Assembly (NCBI GenBank): GCA_038503035.1
Contig: JAVSML010021685.1
Span: 105,152 to 169,151, forward strand
Reading direction: 5' to 3'
Length of the DNA: 64,000 nucleotides
Source of the DNA: Crocodylus rhombifer
Taxonomy: Eukaryota > Chordata > Crocodylia > Crocodylidae
Below are positions 1 through 12,679 of this stretch, in pieces (positions within the stretch are counted from its first letter, which is position 1; each line of letters starts with the position of its first letter). The notes beneath the pieces were generated by a model. That model was given only the letters and a program-made list of their open reading frames with translations, made no database searches and had not been told where the DNA came from. The translations under genes and the position numbers were made by a program.

Positions 1-139
1 TCCTCCCCAGGTGCAGCACTAGTTATAGCATAATAAGCTATTGCATGGTAAATCTTGTCCATGTTACTTATTTAGCCGTCTTACACTAAGAAAGAAAAAT
101 TAAACCAGGAACATTTTTAGCAACTAAATGTTGAGTATG

Positions 140-342
140 TGTATGAGGGCCCTAGGAGGGTGGTAAAGCACTGGGCCAGGTTACCCAGAGAGGTTGCAGA
201 CTCTCCATCCTTGGAGGTTTTTAAGACCTGGCTAGACAAAGCCTTGGCTGAGATGATCTAGTTGGGGATGGTCCTGCTTTGAGCAGGGGGCTGGACTAGA
301 TGACCTCCTGAGGTCCCTTCTAACCCTAATTTTCTATCAGGT
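140..342 (+). mobile_element. CR1 LINE 3' end fragment
   Basis: The stretch reads as the 3' end of a CR1 LINE in plus orientation. It encodes the typical CR1 tail ('gaggtttttaagacctggct', 'ggctggactagatgacctcc', 'gaggtcccttctaaccctaa') and stops at 'tttctat'. It is 5'-truncated, as is normal for CR1, and carries no open frame. Confidence 0.9.
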
Positions 343-350
343 GGTGGCTA

Positions 351-2215
351 GAAGCCAGGACACCTGGGCTCCACCTGGGTGGTACAGGGTGGGAGGTGAA
401 GAGTGCAAAAGCCAGAGCATAGAGCCAGGATGTGGGGAGCCATGGGCCATGGGGGTTGCAGCTTCACTTCAAATAACAATGATTTATGTACACTTAAAGG
501 CTTTCTTTTAGAATAAAAGGCGACCCAGCAGGCTTGTGGGGGGAAGCCATAGCTTCCTCAGTTTCTCTTCCTTTTTTCTGTTCTAAATTTCCTGAGCCTC
601 TTCTCCCTCTCCCAAGTATCCTTCCCTCATTTAAATTTTCTGGTCGCTTCCCCCCAGTTTTCTTACAACTTCCTCAATTTTGCTTGGTTTCTATTCAAGT
701 AGAAGCTCCACACTGGCTGCATTTCAAAAGATTATTCCCATTCTAGAAATAATTATCAGTTGTAGCAATGTCCTTCATTTTAACTCTAGGAATGTCTTGG
801 AAATCTTTAATATCTGAAACTAGAATTAACTTGTTTATGTGATCCTAGTGTATACAACTGTTACCTTGACATATTGTTAGTATTATATGTATTTTTAACA
901 AATAGCCAGCTAGCTATTGGGCAGAAGTTTGGCACTCAACTGGTTTTGAGTTGATTTCAGTGCTATTGCTATGTAGTGCATATGGGCAGGGAGCCTTTTC
1001 AGGGCAGCATTATGGCTATATTCATTTAAAAATTAAACAAGTTTTGCAGGTCCTGGAGCAGAGCCACCACTTTGAATCTCACTTCAAGACTTGGGCAGAC
1101 ACTTCAAATGAGACATAAAGACACTAAATCTGGTCCTAAATCTTTCTGGTTTCCAGAAACAAAATTGAAGTGTCCATCTGAATTTTGCTTCAAAACATCA
1201 TGTTGAAGTCCCTTCTCTCCAGCCCCATTTTTAAGTTCTCTGGTTGGAAAATGGAAGTTTTATCAAAATCAGTGGGTTTTTAGGGAAAAACTTCCCACTG
1301 AAAATTTCCAAACACCTCTGCCAGGAAGCCTACAGCTCTGGCTAGTCAATGATTATGCATTTTACATATGATAGTCATTGGTTAAGAAACAGAAACAGCC
1401 CTGGCAGCAGGGTCTGGAGCTCAGGAGTCTCCCTCTCACTGGAATGCCATAGCTCTTACAGACAGACCAGACCAGACTAGACCCCCTCTTGCTTGGTTTC
1501 CTACTGGCCTCATCACTCTTGCACTTATGACTGCCCAATTGCCAGGAGAGGTGGAGAGTCCCCTTTCCTATTTAAATTGGCTTTATAGCCTATTATACAG
1601 TCTGATGTCCAGGACACTTATCCAAAGACACAGGAGATTGATGTAGAATTAAATCTATTCAGGTGAATGGTTTGCGCTGTTGAGCAGAAGGTGGGTACCA
1701 TGACCACCACTGTTTTTAGAAGCTCATCATGCAGCTGCCCCAGAAATGGGACCAGGTGTTGTGAATTGCAAGTGAATAGAGGCATGTAATGCATCACTTG
1801 AGGGCGGAGTGGGTGCAGGCACACAGCTGTGCTTTAGTTCTTCCTACTGGCTACCTCACAATGTGCCCAAATCTTCTGAACTGTCCTTTAGTAGCCTCTA
1901 CCTCTCTTACTCTGTGTAGAGCACCTAGGTGTGTAAACCAGAATCACTATTAGGCATCTCCAAGACCTCTCCTTTGACAGTAGAAGCCTGTTTGGTTGCA
2001 TGCCCAATGAAGTCATTTTGCATCTCCCTCCTGGGTCAGGCACTCAAAAGTTAGGCAGGAAACACCTGTACATACTGAGACACTTTGAATCCTATCTATG
2101 GTTTTTATCTGGAAATAAATAATCACCCAAAACAAAACAACCCTTAAAAGCCAGTATCCAAAAAAAAGCGGTGGGGCAAGGGGAAACAAACAGGAGAGCA
2201 TTTTAGGCAAAATAA
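351..2215. other. Non-coding DNA, nothing recognised
   Basis: A/T-rich DNA with only short chance reading frames. I see no splice-bounded exon, RNA gene or full-length repeat. It is probably intergenic, since it lies beyond the putative 3' end of the minus-strand gene near 6.73 kb. Confidence 0.5.
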
Positions 2216-2910
2216 TTCATAGAATCATAGAAAAATGCAGCTGGAAGGGACTGCTGCAGGTCACCAACCCCCTGCTGAGGCAGGATCATCCCTATTCAAA
2301 CCATCCCATCCATCCAAGTTCTATTCTAATCTATTCCTAAAGCTACACAACCTGTTTTACAGCTACAAGACATATTGCCCAAAGACACCAAAAACACACT
2401 AGTCTGCCATAGGTAAAGCAAGGGAATGAGGCTTGTCAGTATCCCACTACTGCAAAAGTGCTCAAGAGATGAAAGGAAGAGGGTCATGCCTCCTGCTGTA
2501 GAGGAAAGCAACATTTCCCCCTCTTCCCCCCTACCCAGTCTGTGCCAGTCTGACAACAGGAAGAAATATCTTCTGGATCCCAAATGTGGCTCTCAGCCTG
2601 ACCCTGAGCAGAGGGGCAAGACCTCTAATCAGGAGCTTCTGGGTTTAACTTCAAGCAGAAGCACTGGCACGCCGTAATTAAAACCCCCCAGCCTTGGCTG
2701 CAGCCAACACCCAGTGCTTCTGGGGAAGGTGCAAAAAAGTCCTAACCACCAAAGCACTTGGAAGCGGGAAAAAAATTTTCTGGACTCACATGGCAAGCAA
2801 CAAAGCCTAGAAGCATGGAAAATGCCAAATAGCCTCCATGCTGCTCTGCATGGACAGCAAGCATGACTGCACATTAGACTCTCTTTAGGAAGGGTCAGAC
2901 CTACTTCTTC
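2216..2910 (-). mobile_element. CR1-related element, minus orientation (copy A of a two-copy family)
   Basis: The element begins with the reverse complement of a CR1 tail ('catagaatcatagaaaaatg', 'ctggaagggactgctgcagg'). It continues for about 600 bp into sequence clearly paralogous to 10,210-10,735 in the same orientation. Shared blocks include 'ggtaaagca-ggga', 'ctgaccctg', 'cccccagcctt', 'ccaacaccc/ccaacgcctctggg' and 'agcatggaaaat'. No intact coding frame remains. Confidence 0.75.
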
Positions 2911-3059
2911 CATATCTCTGCCTGCTTATATATCCCAGCTGCTTTAATCTTCTCTTACAACTAAGCCGGTTTGGGAGCTCTGATTCATTCTCCTGCTGGG
3001 AGCATGTTCCTGGGCTTCCAACTGCTGCTCTTTACAGAACACTCTAGACACAACTACTC

Positions 3060-3520
3060 CTAGATCATCCCTGACCAATGCTTATCCAACCGCTTCTTGA
3101 ACACCGCCAGTCATGGAGACTCCATAACTTCCCCAGGCAGTCTGTTCCATTGTCCCACTGCTGTCACAGTGACAAGAGTTTTTTCTGAAGCCATCTGAAC
3201 CTACTCTGCTGCAGCTTCAGGCCACTGGTCTTATGCATCCTGCCCTTTGCACCATAAAAACAGTCTCCTCCCTTTTCATTATGGCAGCCCTATGATAAGT
3301 AAAGGCTGTCTATTTATTTAACCCTCTTCTCAGATGGTTTGCCTCACAAGCCCTTTATCATTTTTGTCACCTACCTCTAAGATGCTCTCTAGCTTCTGCA
3401 TGTGCTTTTTAAAATGTGGAGATCAAAGCTGCACACAGTTCTCCAGATGAGGACGCCCGTTGATTGTCTTTCTACCTTGTAGTCGATTTACCTGTCCCAC
3501 ATTTCTCCAATTTGTTTCTG
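3060..3520 (-). mobile_element. CR1 LINE fragment, ORF2 3' part
   Basis: Minus-strand CR1 lacking its tail. Recognisable reverse-complement blocks include 'gaacaccgccagtcatggag', 'ctgttccattgtcccactg', 'gatcaaagctgcacacagtt' and 'ctccagatgaggacgcc'. These correspond to the C-terminal CR1 reverse-transcriptase region. It is heavily decayed, with multiple stops. Confidence 0.8.
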
Positions 3521-5924
3521 AGGTCATGTAATACTGCCAAAGTATACTATAGTCCAGATATGCTATATCTACTGCATTCTCTTCATTTACCTAGCTAGTT
3601 ATTTTGTCAAAGAAGATTAATTGCTTTTTCATTTCTGCATATTTTTTAATGGAGCTAAATGGTTCTTTGTTCATTTCAGCTTGGAGTCCTGCAGAAAAAA
3701 ATCTGAACATTTTCAACTGAAAATTTTCAAAAAGCAGTTTGTTCTTAAAAATGTGGGTTTTCCAAATAACTCGGTATCCTTATTTCTTTGCTTGAGCAAA
3801 GAATGTCACAAGTATTATGAATGTGATAAAAGCGAATTTCCAGGTTCACAACAGGGAAAATAGCATAAAAGTGGATTGTCATTTCATTTCACTAGAATTT
3901 AAATGAAAAATTGTATTTAGATTGGCTTTTTTTGTTTAAAACTCTGATCTAGAGAGTAACGTTTGCATTTACTTACCTCTTCAGAAGGGTAGGTTTTTTT
4001 CTTGAATAAATGACTCTCATTTAATTGGAGTATGATATAGAAGTTGTTTTGAATTAAATGTTCTACTGTTCTTTTATATTGTTTGTAATGAGAAAAGAAA
4101 TACTTTGTGATTATTTTATATCCAGAAGGACCTAATTTAGATGACTTTTAATGAATGAACCAATGAATATAAAATAAGTTTTAACCCACATCCAATTGAT
4201 TTCTTCTGCAATAAAACTCAATCATCTGAACAAGGTGATGCACTAGCTCATGCACGAGCTTGCTGATTGGCTTGCATGGTAACCCTTTCTTTTTCTCTTT
4301 TGAATAATTTAAGCAGGATACAGTTTTGGTTTAGTTTTGAGTTAAATAATTAATTCCAAAATGGTAATAATAATTAGCACTCATAGGGCTTTTACACCTA
4401 TATTTTAAAAATGCTCTAGAAAATCAGGTATTATTATTTGTTTTAAAGACAAGAAACGTGAGGCAGTCAAATGAACTGACTTGCAATTTCACATAATACA
4501 TTACATAAGAATAGAGCCCAGGTTTCCTGGTCCTATCCAGTAGCCTAAAATGCCTTCTTAAAATTGTATTCTCATTAGGGTCAGACTTTCTATTGAACAG
4601 ATATACACACATGGTGCTCTAAGAGGTCTGTGGCCCTGGTGACAAGTGTCGTCATCTCTATGTGGCCTCCGACCATGCTAAGGAGGGCTGCCATAGCAAT
4701 ACGTCATGCCCACAAGCTCCTGTTCTGCACATGCCAAATGCTGAGAAAGTGTAATGTAGCTGCCATGAGAGCAGTGGTTGGTGCATGCCAATAAGCATAA
4801 GCAAGACTGAGAGCTTCAGAAGGGCAGCGCGAGTTGCCTGGGTGCAGGCCAAACAGCTGCTACATTATTTTTTTTTGACATTTGGCTCATGTGGAATGGG
4901 AATCAGCAGGCAGGGCATATCTTCACGGCGGCACTCACTAGCACTGCCAGAGGCTGCATGGACACACCCTTTCGGTCTGTTTGCCTTCTTTATTGCACTA
5001 ACAACTAATGGGTTTCTCCTATAGTTTTCTCATCCATTCTGGTATTTCTTAAAATGTCATTTGCAATTTTTCAGCAATGGCCCTGTTGGGCACTTAACAC
5101 CTTTTTGGGACTTTCCAAAAATTAGTGTTGAGATGCTGTAAGCATCATAGCTCTTCTGTGTTTCTTGTATAAAAAGCTTCCATCAAACATGAAGTGTGAA
5201 ATTGATTAAGGATTACTTCTAGTCTAGTATAGCAAAAAAGAAAATCCTTTTGCTGCCAATTGCAGTAATACTTAGCCTGCTGTTCCCAGTCAACTTATCA
5301 GCTGAAGCTCTTTGTAGAAAACATTGCCAAAGATTTTTTTTTTAACTGCACGCTTTAGGTACGTCTTTCCTGAAATCATGAGTAATGCATCACATATGCG
5401 ATCTCACTCTCCACATAGTGCAAATGGTAACTGTACTGTCCTTTTTCTTTTGAACTTGTGTGTTTGCTGCAATTTGCTGTGGAGTATGAATTCATCTGCC
5501 AAGTGGGGTAAGAAACTGCATTGAGTATAATTTGAACGGGCCAACGTGAATAATGAGTGCTCATCAGCTGATGGCAATCAGCAGAGCTGTTTTAGGTTTA
5601 TTTTTCTTTTTTCTTCTTAGGGTGGGGTGTGGAGAGGGGATTTAGATTGACAGCTGGACCCACTGACTTTGAGAGACTACTTAATCAAATCCAGTAAATA
5701 GCGCTTATTCATTTCAGTAGCAATTTCGCTGTTCAATTGCTATGACTTTTATTGAAGCAAAATAAATATATGGTACTTGTTGTATACATAAACCCACCGG
5801 CTCCACATTTCACAGGTCTCTGTAGCTCAAGACCTGCGCTGTTGCTAAAAATAGCAACCAAAATGCAAGCTGACCCTGTCTGTCAGGAATCTCTCTCTCA
5901 ACAGGAGCTTTGCACTTCTCCTTT
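3521..5924. other. Non-coding DNA, no gene recognised
   Basis: A/T-rich sequence without convincing exons. The block around 5,050-5,480 has relatively balanced composition and few repeats and might be a conserved non-coding element, but this cannot be judged without an alignment. Confidence 0.4.
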
Positions 5925-5932
5925 ATCTGAAG

Positions 5933-6198
5933 CAGAGGTCAGCAACCTACAACCTGAGGTGTCATGGTTTGGGCGGCAGACTGCCTGCAGTACACTACAG
6001 CTGGAGGCTTCAGCAGGAGAGCTCTCCTACACCATGCTGGTTAGACAGCATGGGCTCCAGCAGAGGTGGGGCTCTCCCCACACCACTCCCTAGGGGACAG
6101 GGAGAGGTGACAGAGGTGGCTAGGTGTACTGCCCAGTCACTTCAGACCAGGGCTACGTCATTCTGGCCCCTGCTAGAAAACATTGCTGATGACTCCTG
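5933..6198. mobile_element. Non-autonomous hAT-like DNA transposon
   Basis: A 266-bp element with ends CAGAGGTCAGCA... and ...GCTGATGACTCCTG, which are imperfect terminal inverted repeats of hAT type. The flanking 8-mers, atctgaag (5,925-5,932) and gtttaaag (6,199-6,206), differ only by transitions, so they are a plausible decayed 8-bp target-site duplication. The interior is G/C-richer than its surroundings and has no transposase. Confidence 0.6.
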
Positions 6199-6729
6199 GT
6201 TTAAAGCAAGACAGATGCATCATTATATAATACTTACAATTAAGCTGAACTTGTTTCAGTTCCAGCAATAACAAATATCTGGCCTGTTGAGAGAAGTTTC
6301 TTCTATTGCTGGTTAACCCAGAAGTTTCAAGTACCATACCAGGGCACTAGACAAATGTGAATTAAAATAAATGGTTTTCAGTCATTTTGAATTTGTGTTG
6401 CTCTTTGTTCCTGCTCCTGAAATGTACTTACACAAACTAGTGCAATCAGGTTGCTTCAACTGGCAGTGCCTTTAGATTTGGCATTCACTTGCTCCTTACT
6501 GCCATGCCGCTTTCCTCTGCAGGTCCAAAGAGACCCCAATTCATGAGTGGCTGTCATTTTCTCAGTTCAGTCTTGTTATTCTTCATATAATGACAGCTAT
6601 CATTTAGTACATAACCATTCTAACAGGATTGTTCACATGCCTAGATGCTTCCAAAATAAACTGTTCCAAAAAGTCACCTGAAAGACTGGTACAAAAATAT
6701 AACAATGAAGAAACACAAAGACATCATTG
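6199..6729. other. Non-coding DNA beyond the putative gene end
   Basis: No coding signal, RNA gene or repeat recognised. It lies immediately downstream, on the minus strand, of the proposed polyadenylation site. Confidence 0.4.
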
Positions 6730-6749
6730 CTACCCTTAGAGCTTGCATA

Positions 6750-6755
6750 TTTATT
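6750..6755 (-). terminator. Candidate polyadenylation signal AATAAA (minus strand)
   Basis: The plus strand reads tttatt within 'gcttgcatatttattgaaca', giving AATAAA on the minus strand. It lies about 1.55 kb downstream of the stop codon of the proposed terminal exon at 8,311-8,436. Cleavage would fall near 6,725-6,735. AATAAA is common by chance in A/T-rich DNA. Confidence 0.35.
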
Positions 6756-7157
6756 GAACAAATCCTACTAAAATAGCTAAAATACATTGGGTACTTGTAG
6801 TGCATTATTAAAGATCACATTGTTACAAAAGCCTGCATTTTCAGCAGTACACAACTGCACCTATACATAAATGCCACAACTGCTGAATACTGTTTCTTGC
6901 TCTATATACAGCACAGTTGATGTGTCTAATCTATCAGAAAAGAAAATATACAGGAAAGGGAATACAGGGCATGGATGGAGGGAGAAACCCAAGAAATGCA
7001 GTGCATGCATTGGTATTAACAGTCAAAAGCGAAAACAGTTCAGAACAAGGCCTGCCCTGTAAAAGGAAGAGCTAAAAGACAGAGTTATATAAAAAATTAA
7101 GGTGGGCTTTCAGACTGTGTCTAACACAACAACATTCCATGAGTAGATGATACTGCT

Positions 7158-7192
7158 TTTTTGTTTGTGTGTGTGTTTGTTTGTTTGTTTGT
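7158..7192. repeat. Simple repeat (GT)n/(TTTG)n
   Basis: A short run of GT dinucleotides followed by about four tandem 'tttg' units. Confidence 0.9.
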
Positions 7193-8310
7193 TGGTATTT
7201 CCCTGGGAGCAACTACAAAAGTGTAAGAGCCACATGTTGACAATAGTGTGGAAATAGGCTCTTTGCTTTTTACAATTTTCTCCTGCTGAAGTTGGAGGAA
7301 ACAATTAGTTATTCTGTTCCTAACGTATCACCTATATTATTGATTTTAAGAGGACATTAAAACTTGCCTCTGTTTTCAAAAAAAGCCTTTTAGAAAAGAC
7401 AGAGTGTAAGAGATTTCCAAAGACCCCTGGAAAATTATTGCTCGTTTTTCTCCAAGTTAGGTGGACAGGATACAGAAAGGAGATTTTAAGTAAATTACAG
7501 TTTTGTGACTGCTCCCACTACAACTGCATATTTGTGAGTGTACCCTGATAAGGAATAGGTTCCTCTCTTTTACTCTATTAGTAGTTACTCACCTACAGCA
7601 CTGAATAAGAAAGCCACACTGAAGACACAAGGAAACAAGTCAGTCCAATCTAAAGAACAACATTCAGGAAAACAAAGTACCAACACCTTCTCAGAACATG
7701 GAAATAAAAAATAACTCCATCAGAGCTACCTTGCCAAGGAGCATGTTTAAAGTCCAAAATAGCACCATTCATCAGTGTCTCAAATCCTGTGGCAGCATCA
7801 CAATCACTTACCACAAGGAAACCATGAGTTTCATACTACTTCTATACATCAAAAGAGTACATGGATAAAATATAGAGCTATACAGACAATTGATGAAAAT
7901 AAACTACTAGGCTTGTTACATCTAAATGAAAAAAGGGGGACTCTCAGCCTCTGCAAGAAGCAGTTAGGAATGATGGAAATGGAGAGGCAGCTGTTTACCA
8001 GCTGCATGTGAGCAGTGGAGTTTGAGTAGTGGAAGACATTGCTGTAGTCGAACCAGGCCTGAAGGCCCACCTGTAATGTTTTGTAAACATGGATTCACAG
8101 TGTGAAATTCTGAGAGCTTTTTCTTGAGTCAGAATGTTAAAAACTAGTTTTATAATACACATTTGTCCACTGTAATTCTCTAAAGCAAGGCTCAGAGTCC
8201 CATAGTTTCTTCTTACACTTGATGATTTACACAGAAACAATTCCCGATATATGACACCATGACCTCATCAAACCCATACACCATATGTAATACAAATGTA
8301 GGAATTATGA

Positions 8311-8436
8311 TTAAAAGGAATAGAGGTAATTGATTTTGGTGAAATGGTGTCCATAGTCATTTGGTGGAATCAGGAACAAAGCTTCAGTCTCCTTGTTCTT
8401 CTTGCGATTTACTTCTTTTGGGATAAGAAGATATCC
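8311..8436 (-). CDS. Candidate terminal coding exon of an unidentified gene
   Basis: The minus strand shows a good acceptor, a pyrimidine tract followed by 'tgcag', just above 8,436. It opens a 41-codon frame starting GYLLIPKEVNRKK and ending HHFTKINYLYSF, then TAA at 8,311-8,313. The other two frames close quickly. The exon would begin in phase 0, matching the phase-0 end of the candidate exon at 16,798-16,875. The peptide is mixed in composition, soluble-looking and without a membrane segment, and I do not recognise the family. Support is the splice site, the frame and the following UTR-like region. A chance frame remains possible. Confidence 0.4.
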   Translation of the reverse strand, partial: GYLLIPKEVNRKKNKETEALFLIPPNDYGHHFTKINYLYSF

Positions 8437-9544
8437 CTGCACAGGAAGGGAAAAAAATTAGTTGTGCTTCTACAAAACCAGTTCAATGAATTCCACTCCC
8501 CCCCTTATATCCTTAGACTTTTTATGGTCTTGTAAAGTGTAGCTAACACAGTAAACAGTTTATTCAAATGTAAATATTAGTTCCATAGGAGAGACTGGAT
8601 TGTTTAAGAACTACACAGAAGTCTTAGGGATTTGGATTAAAAAAACTGTCTTTATTTTTAGCTGAGTCAGTGTCTCCTACAGCTTAGGTGACTAAGTTTA
8701 CAAAAAATACATCTAGTGGCCAAACTGGGAAGCTTTGCTGCTGCCTGGAACATGCAAAGAAGCATACCATTTGAGTAGGATCCTGGGTAGGGCTTATGCT
8801 TTAAGCTACAAGTCTCCCCTCAGTTCACCATTCTGCCTAGGAAATGTGGATTCTACACTTCAAAAAATGGTTCTACCTTCCTCCAAAATACCCAGCTAAA
8901 TCTCTGGTCCGGTTTTAAAGCAGGTCTGTTTCCCTCCCACCCATCTCTGGAGCAACTCTTAATCCTGTAAGTGTACGTTAGGAGCAGTCCTTTGCCTTTC
9001 CAACTTCAGGAATTGCAAACAACTCATCCCCCACACAGGACTATAAAGGGATGGAGAGATGACTTCTTGAACCTATCCTATCACACACATGCACCTCTGC
9101 AAGAGTCAGGGGCCATCTAGGCCTGAATCTGTACCTGAACATTTTGCACAAGAAACTGTTTAGCATATGAACTCATATTTACATAAATTTTGTTTGCTAG
9201 ATGGCTAATTACCTGAGTTGCATATACAAACAACCAAAATGTGTTAAAAAAATCATGAAGGTAAAACTTGGTACCACACATTTATGGATTGGGTTGTTAC
9301 TCAGAAAGAAAATAATTCAGTGTTTTTACACCAAGTGCCTCTTTATGGCAAGCTGTTTCATGACACCAGACATTTGTTTAAAAATGGAAGCCAGGAACAC
9401 AGAAAATTAAGGTTAAAAATTCTATCTATGAAATGTTTGTGATGAGAGGGATCCATTTTATTGTTGCATCTGCTGTAGTATATAAAAAAGTTGAGTTATA
9501 AAAGAGCACTTTGTTATTGTAGCATACCTTTTAGAGCTTAGGAC

Positions 9545-9835
9545 TCTCAAGCGAGGCAGCAGCACCCTGGGGTGCCTTGAGTACCTTTTTACAGGTTCTG
9601 CAGGGTGCCATGCAATGTTAGCATGTTAGGTGTACAAACTTGATTCACAAGATAAATCCAGAAATTTCAAATAGGCATCCCAAGTATTAAAACATTCTGA
9701 TCCACTGCCATCTTTATGAGTAGTCTGCAATATAAGAATTGCTCTATTGTTTTTCTGTAGTTAAAAAAGAAGAAAAATGACCTGACTGAGTCTACAGAGG
9801 AGTAACTTAAGTCTAAAAAGGTTGAGAACCACTGC
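9545..9835. mobile_element. hAT-like element remnant
   Basis: The right edge reads 'aggttgagaaccactg', the reverse complement of the CAGTGGTTCTCAACC terminus also seen at 27,541. The left part holds 'caccctggggtgcc', similar to the opposite end of that family. The left terminus is eroded and uncertain. Confidence 0.5.
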
Positions 9836-10209
9836 ACCGAGTGTCTTTCCAGCACTACTTTAATGAAAAGAACATTTATCCTTCTCTCACTGGCCCAGCA
9901 AATGGTAATGTAACATCCCATCACTGAGTCCATGCTATTAAAATAGTGCAATGTTAGTGATGTTATTTTGGCTGATTCCCATTCACTACAGCACAAATAT
10001 TTAAAACACCCCAAGGGCCCAGGTACCAAATCACTAAAGCCTTTTCAAATGTGCTTAAGAGTCTATCCCTACTGAGCAAAGCAAAAAGCATTTGCTTAAC
10101 CCCAGATGAAGATCTCAAAGCTAAGCGCGTGCTTAACTGTTTCACTGAACAGAAATACCTTGCCAAATTGGGCGCTTTAACCGTAAGCTACATAAAATTA
10201 CTAACATGC

Positions 10210-10735
10210 CATAGACTCAGTCATAGAGAAGAAAGGCTGGAAGGGATCTCCAGAGATCATCTAGTCCAAACCTTCCCTTGAGGCAGAATCATCCTATCCA
10301 AACCAACCCATTAACCACGATCTAAACTCTACAAAAGACTACCCTCAACCCACAGGTAAAGCAGGGGAACCATGACAACGTTTTAGAAGCAGGACAATAT
10401 ATGGTCAAGAGGTCCTGGGTAGAAAGCCCATGACCCCCACTTCAGAAGCAGCCAACCCCCAACCCCTGTCCATACCAATCTGACCATGGGGTAAAATTCC
10501 TTCCTAACCCGAGATATGGCCAGTCTGACCCTGTGTGGAGCAGCAAGACCCTCTAGCCAGGAACCTCTGGCTTTGCTCCTAGCAGGAGAATCAGCACACC
10601 CCAACTGAAGTCCCCAGCCTTAGCTTTAGCCACCAACCAACGCCTCTGGGGAGGCTTAAAATCGTCCTGACATATAGCAGAAAAAAAGGGGGAGGCAGAA
10701 GCAACCAGCAAAGCCCAGAAGCATGGAAAATACCC
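10210..10735 (-). mobile_element. CR1-related element, minus orientation (copy B of a two-copy family)
   Basis: Starts with a CR1-like end ('aaggctggaagggatctc', 'catctagtccaaaccttccc') and continues into the same upstream sequence found in the copy at 2,216-2,910. Shared motifs include 'aggtaaagcaggggaac', 'tctgaccctg', 'cccagccttagct' and 'agcatggaaaatac'. No coding frame is preserved. Confidence 0.7.
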
Positions 10736-12671
10736 ATGGTAGAAAATGCCATCCTTTCATGGAGGAAAAAAACACTAATTATTAATTGTTGGAAATGATC
10801 AAAAAAGCTGTTCTGTTTTGTTTGTGTTTTTAGAAAGAGATCATAAGTAGAAGCATGAGCCATCTCAATTAGGAAAATGATCAGACAAAAGAGTACTACA
10901 AAATATCATAGCATTTTTGGAAGCTTTCATAAGAAACCAAAGTCATTGTTAGTATAAGCTGACTTTTTTGAATTCAGTCTTTTTGACAAGAAAAGTATAA
11001 AATTCAGGAATCATAAAGAATTACCATAAAGAATCTCCAGGAACAGAATAAGCACACACACACGTCTCGTGATTTGAAAATGTACTATTGTGAGCCGATT
11101 TTTTTTTCCTGGCCTCAAAGCCAACAAAGCTGTAATTTATATCAGATTTTCCGTATTAAATGTATTCAGTTGCTCTGAGAACTCAGCTATTCCATTACTT
11201 TCCCACTGCCTCAATTCAGATTGGAACCCGGCAACAGGCTAAATTCTGCTTTACAACTCCCATAAGCACACACCCAAAGCAATAGTCAGCAATATCCTCA
11301 AGTCTTTACTCAAGGGCAAGAATACCTTCTCCTTTAGACCAATTTTGGCTGCAGGAGAATAAAGGACTCTGAACGTATGAAAACCCCTTGCTAGGGAGCA
11401 GCAGACCCTACACGTGGGAGGGACTGGGATCATGAGCAAATGTATCTGACTGCATCAAGGGAAGAATTATTGAGCAGGGGCTCATGTTAGGTCATATGCT
11501 GGAAGCAAGTATACAGACACCCTATAGGGCTGCGGAAGGAAATACACCCATTTTCTCTTCTTGATTTTACAGACTGGCTACTTGGGTATGACAAAGAAAG
11601 AGAATTCTTTCCTGTCCCTGCTAGAACAAAACAGGAGTTTTGTCTAAGAACTTCAGAATCAAGCTCTTCTCGTTGAGGCCCAGTGACTACACATTCTCTT
11701 AACAGAAAACTCAGTTGCTTCACAAACGTTTTTGCTTTAAAAAAACCCAAAAACAACTAAACACTAATTTGTTACTTGTTGATCATTACAGGATATGGGG
11801 GGGGAAAAAAAACTAGAAACTTACACATGCACACACACAAACCAAAGGTCTGGGCAAGTTTCCAAAAGCATTGTGTTGAGCAGTTCCTTTTCAGCTGTGA
11901 AAACAATCTCAGTCCTGAATTTCTGCCACACAATCATAAGATAAAAAATCCCATGTGACCTTTCTGGGTCTGGAAATATGTTCCCATTATTAAATATATC
12001 CCTTTATACTTGCTTGTTGCATGAGAAAAAATATCTTTTAATCTAAAATCAGGAGCTCAAAAACTGTTCAGTATTATGTCAATATTTTAGGCTTTTTAGG
12101 ATTGCTTAAGAGTCCACAAAACTGTTCAACTGAAGGCCTCAGCACTTTCCCCAAATTATTTTGACTAATTTTATAAACCTGATGAAAGAATTAGATTCTG
12201 AACATACTGTTTCAGATAAATGCGATACTTTGAAGGATGTCAGAGTGTAAATGTCTAATACTAGGCTAAGTTTTGAAACAATTATCAAAAATAAATTAAT
12301 GATGGTCCTAAATATTTATTCTCCAAGTATATGCAAATTACCTTTGAACCACTTACTGATGCAAATATACCCAAATGAAAAAGCTGGAATCCAATAAAAC
12401 CAAGAAGAAATTACAATACAGTATTTCTGTCCATCTCAGAATTCATTAGTCATTTGGTTATTTTTTTTAGGCCTGGGTAAAATGATGAAATATCTTCAGA
12501 TTGCAAGAAGCTTGGAATAACTCTGCTCCTTCACATATCCACATGCACTGCTGTGTTGTTCCTTTACTGACCCACTTATAGTTTCAACCTTGGGCTGCAG
12601 AAGCAACTTGGTATAAAGGTGGATGTTGATCCAGGAAAACCTTCGTGGCAAGAGTTACCAACCTGGACAGT
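10736..12671 (-). other. Non-coding DNA, probably intronic
   Basis: A/T-rich, no convincing exon. It lies between the proposed exons at 8.4 and 16.8 kb, so it would be intron if that gene is real. Confidence 0.35.
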
Positions 12672-12679
12672 GTGAGTGC

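Larger units (their letters stand above)
6730..8310 (-). other. Putative 3' UTR of the minus-strand gene
   Basis: This A/T-rich stretch lies between the stop codon of the proposed terminal exon and the AATAAA at 6,750. It holds a simple GT/TTTG repeat at about 7,158-7,192, no strong CR1 and no open frame. Calling it a 3' UTR is inference from its position alone. Confidence 0.35.

Noticed and set aside
11290..11350. Minus-strand 'cctttattctcctgcag' acceptor followed by a short open segment
   Set aside because: Reads like a repeat-derived pyrimidine tract. The exon would be 23 nt with no phase partner.
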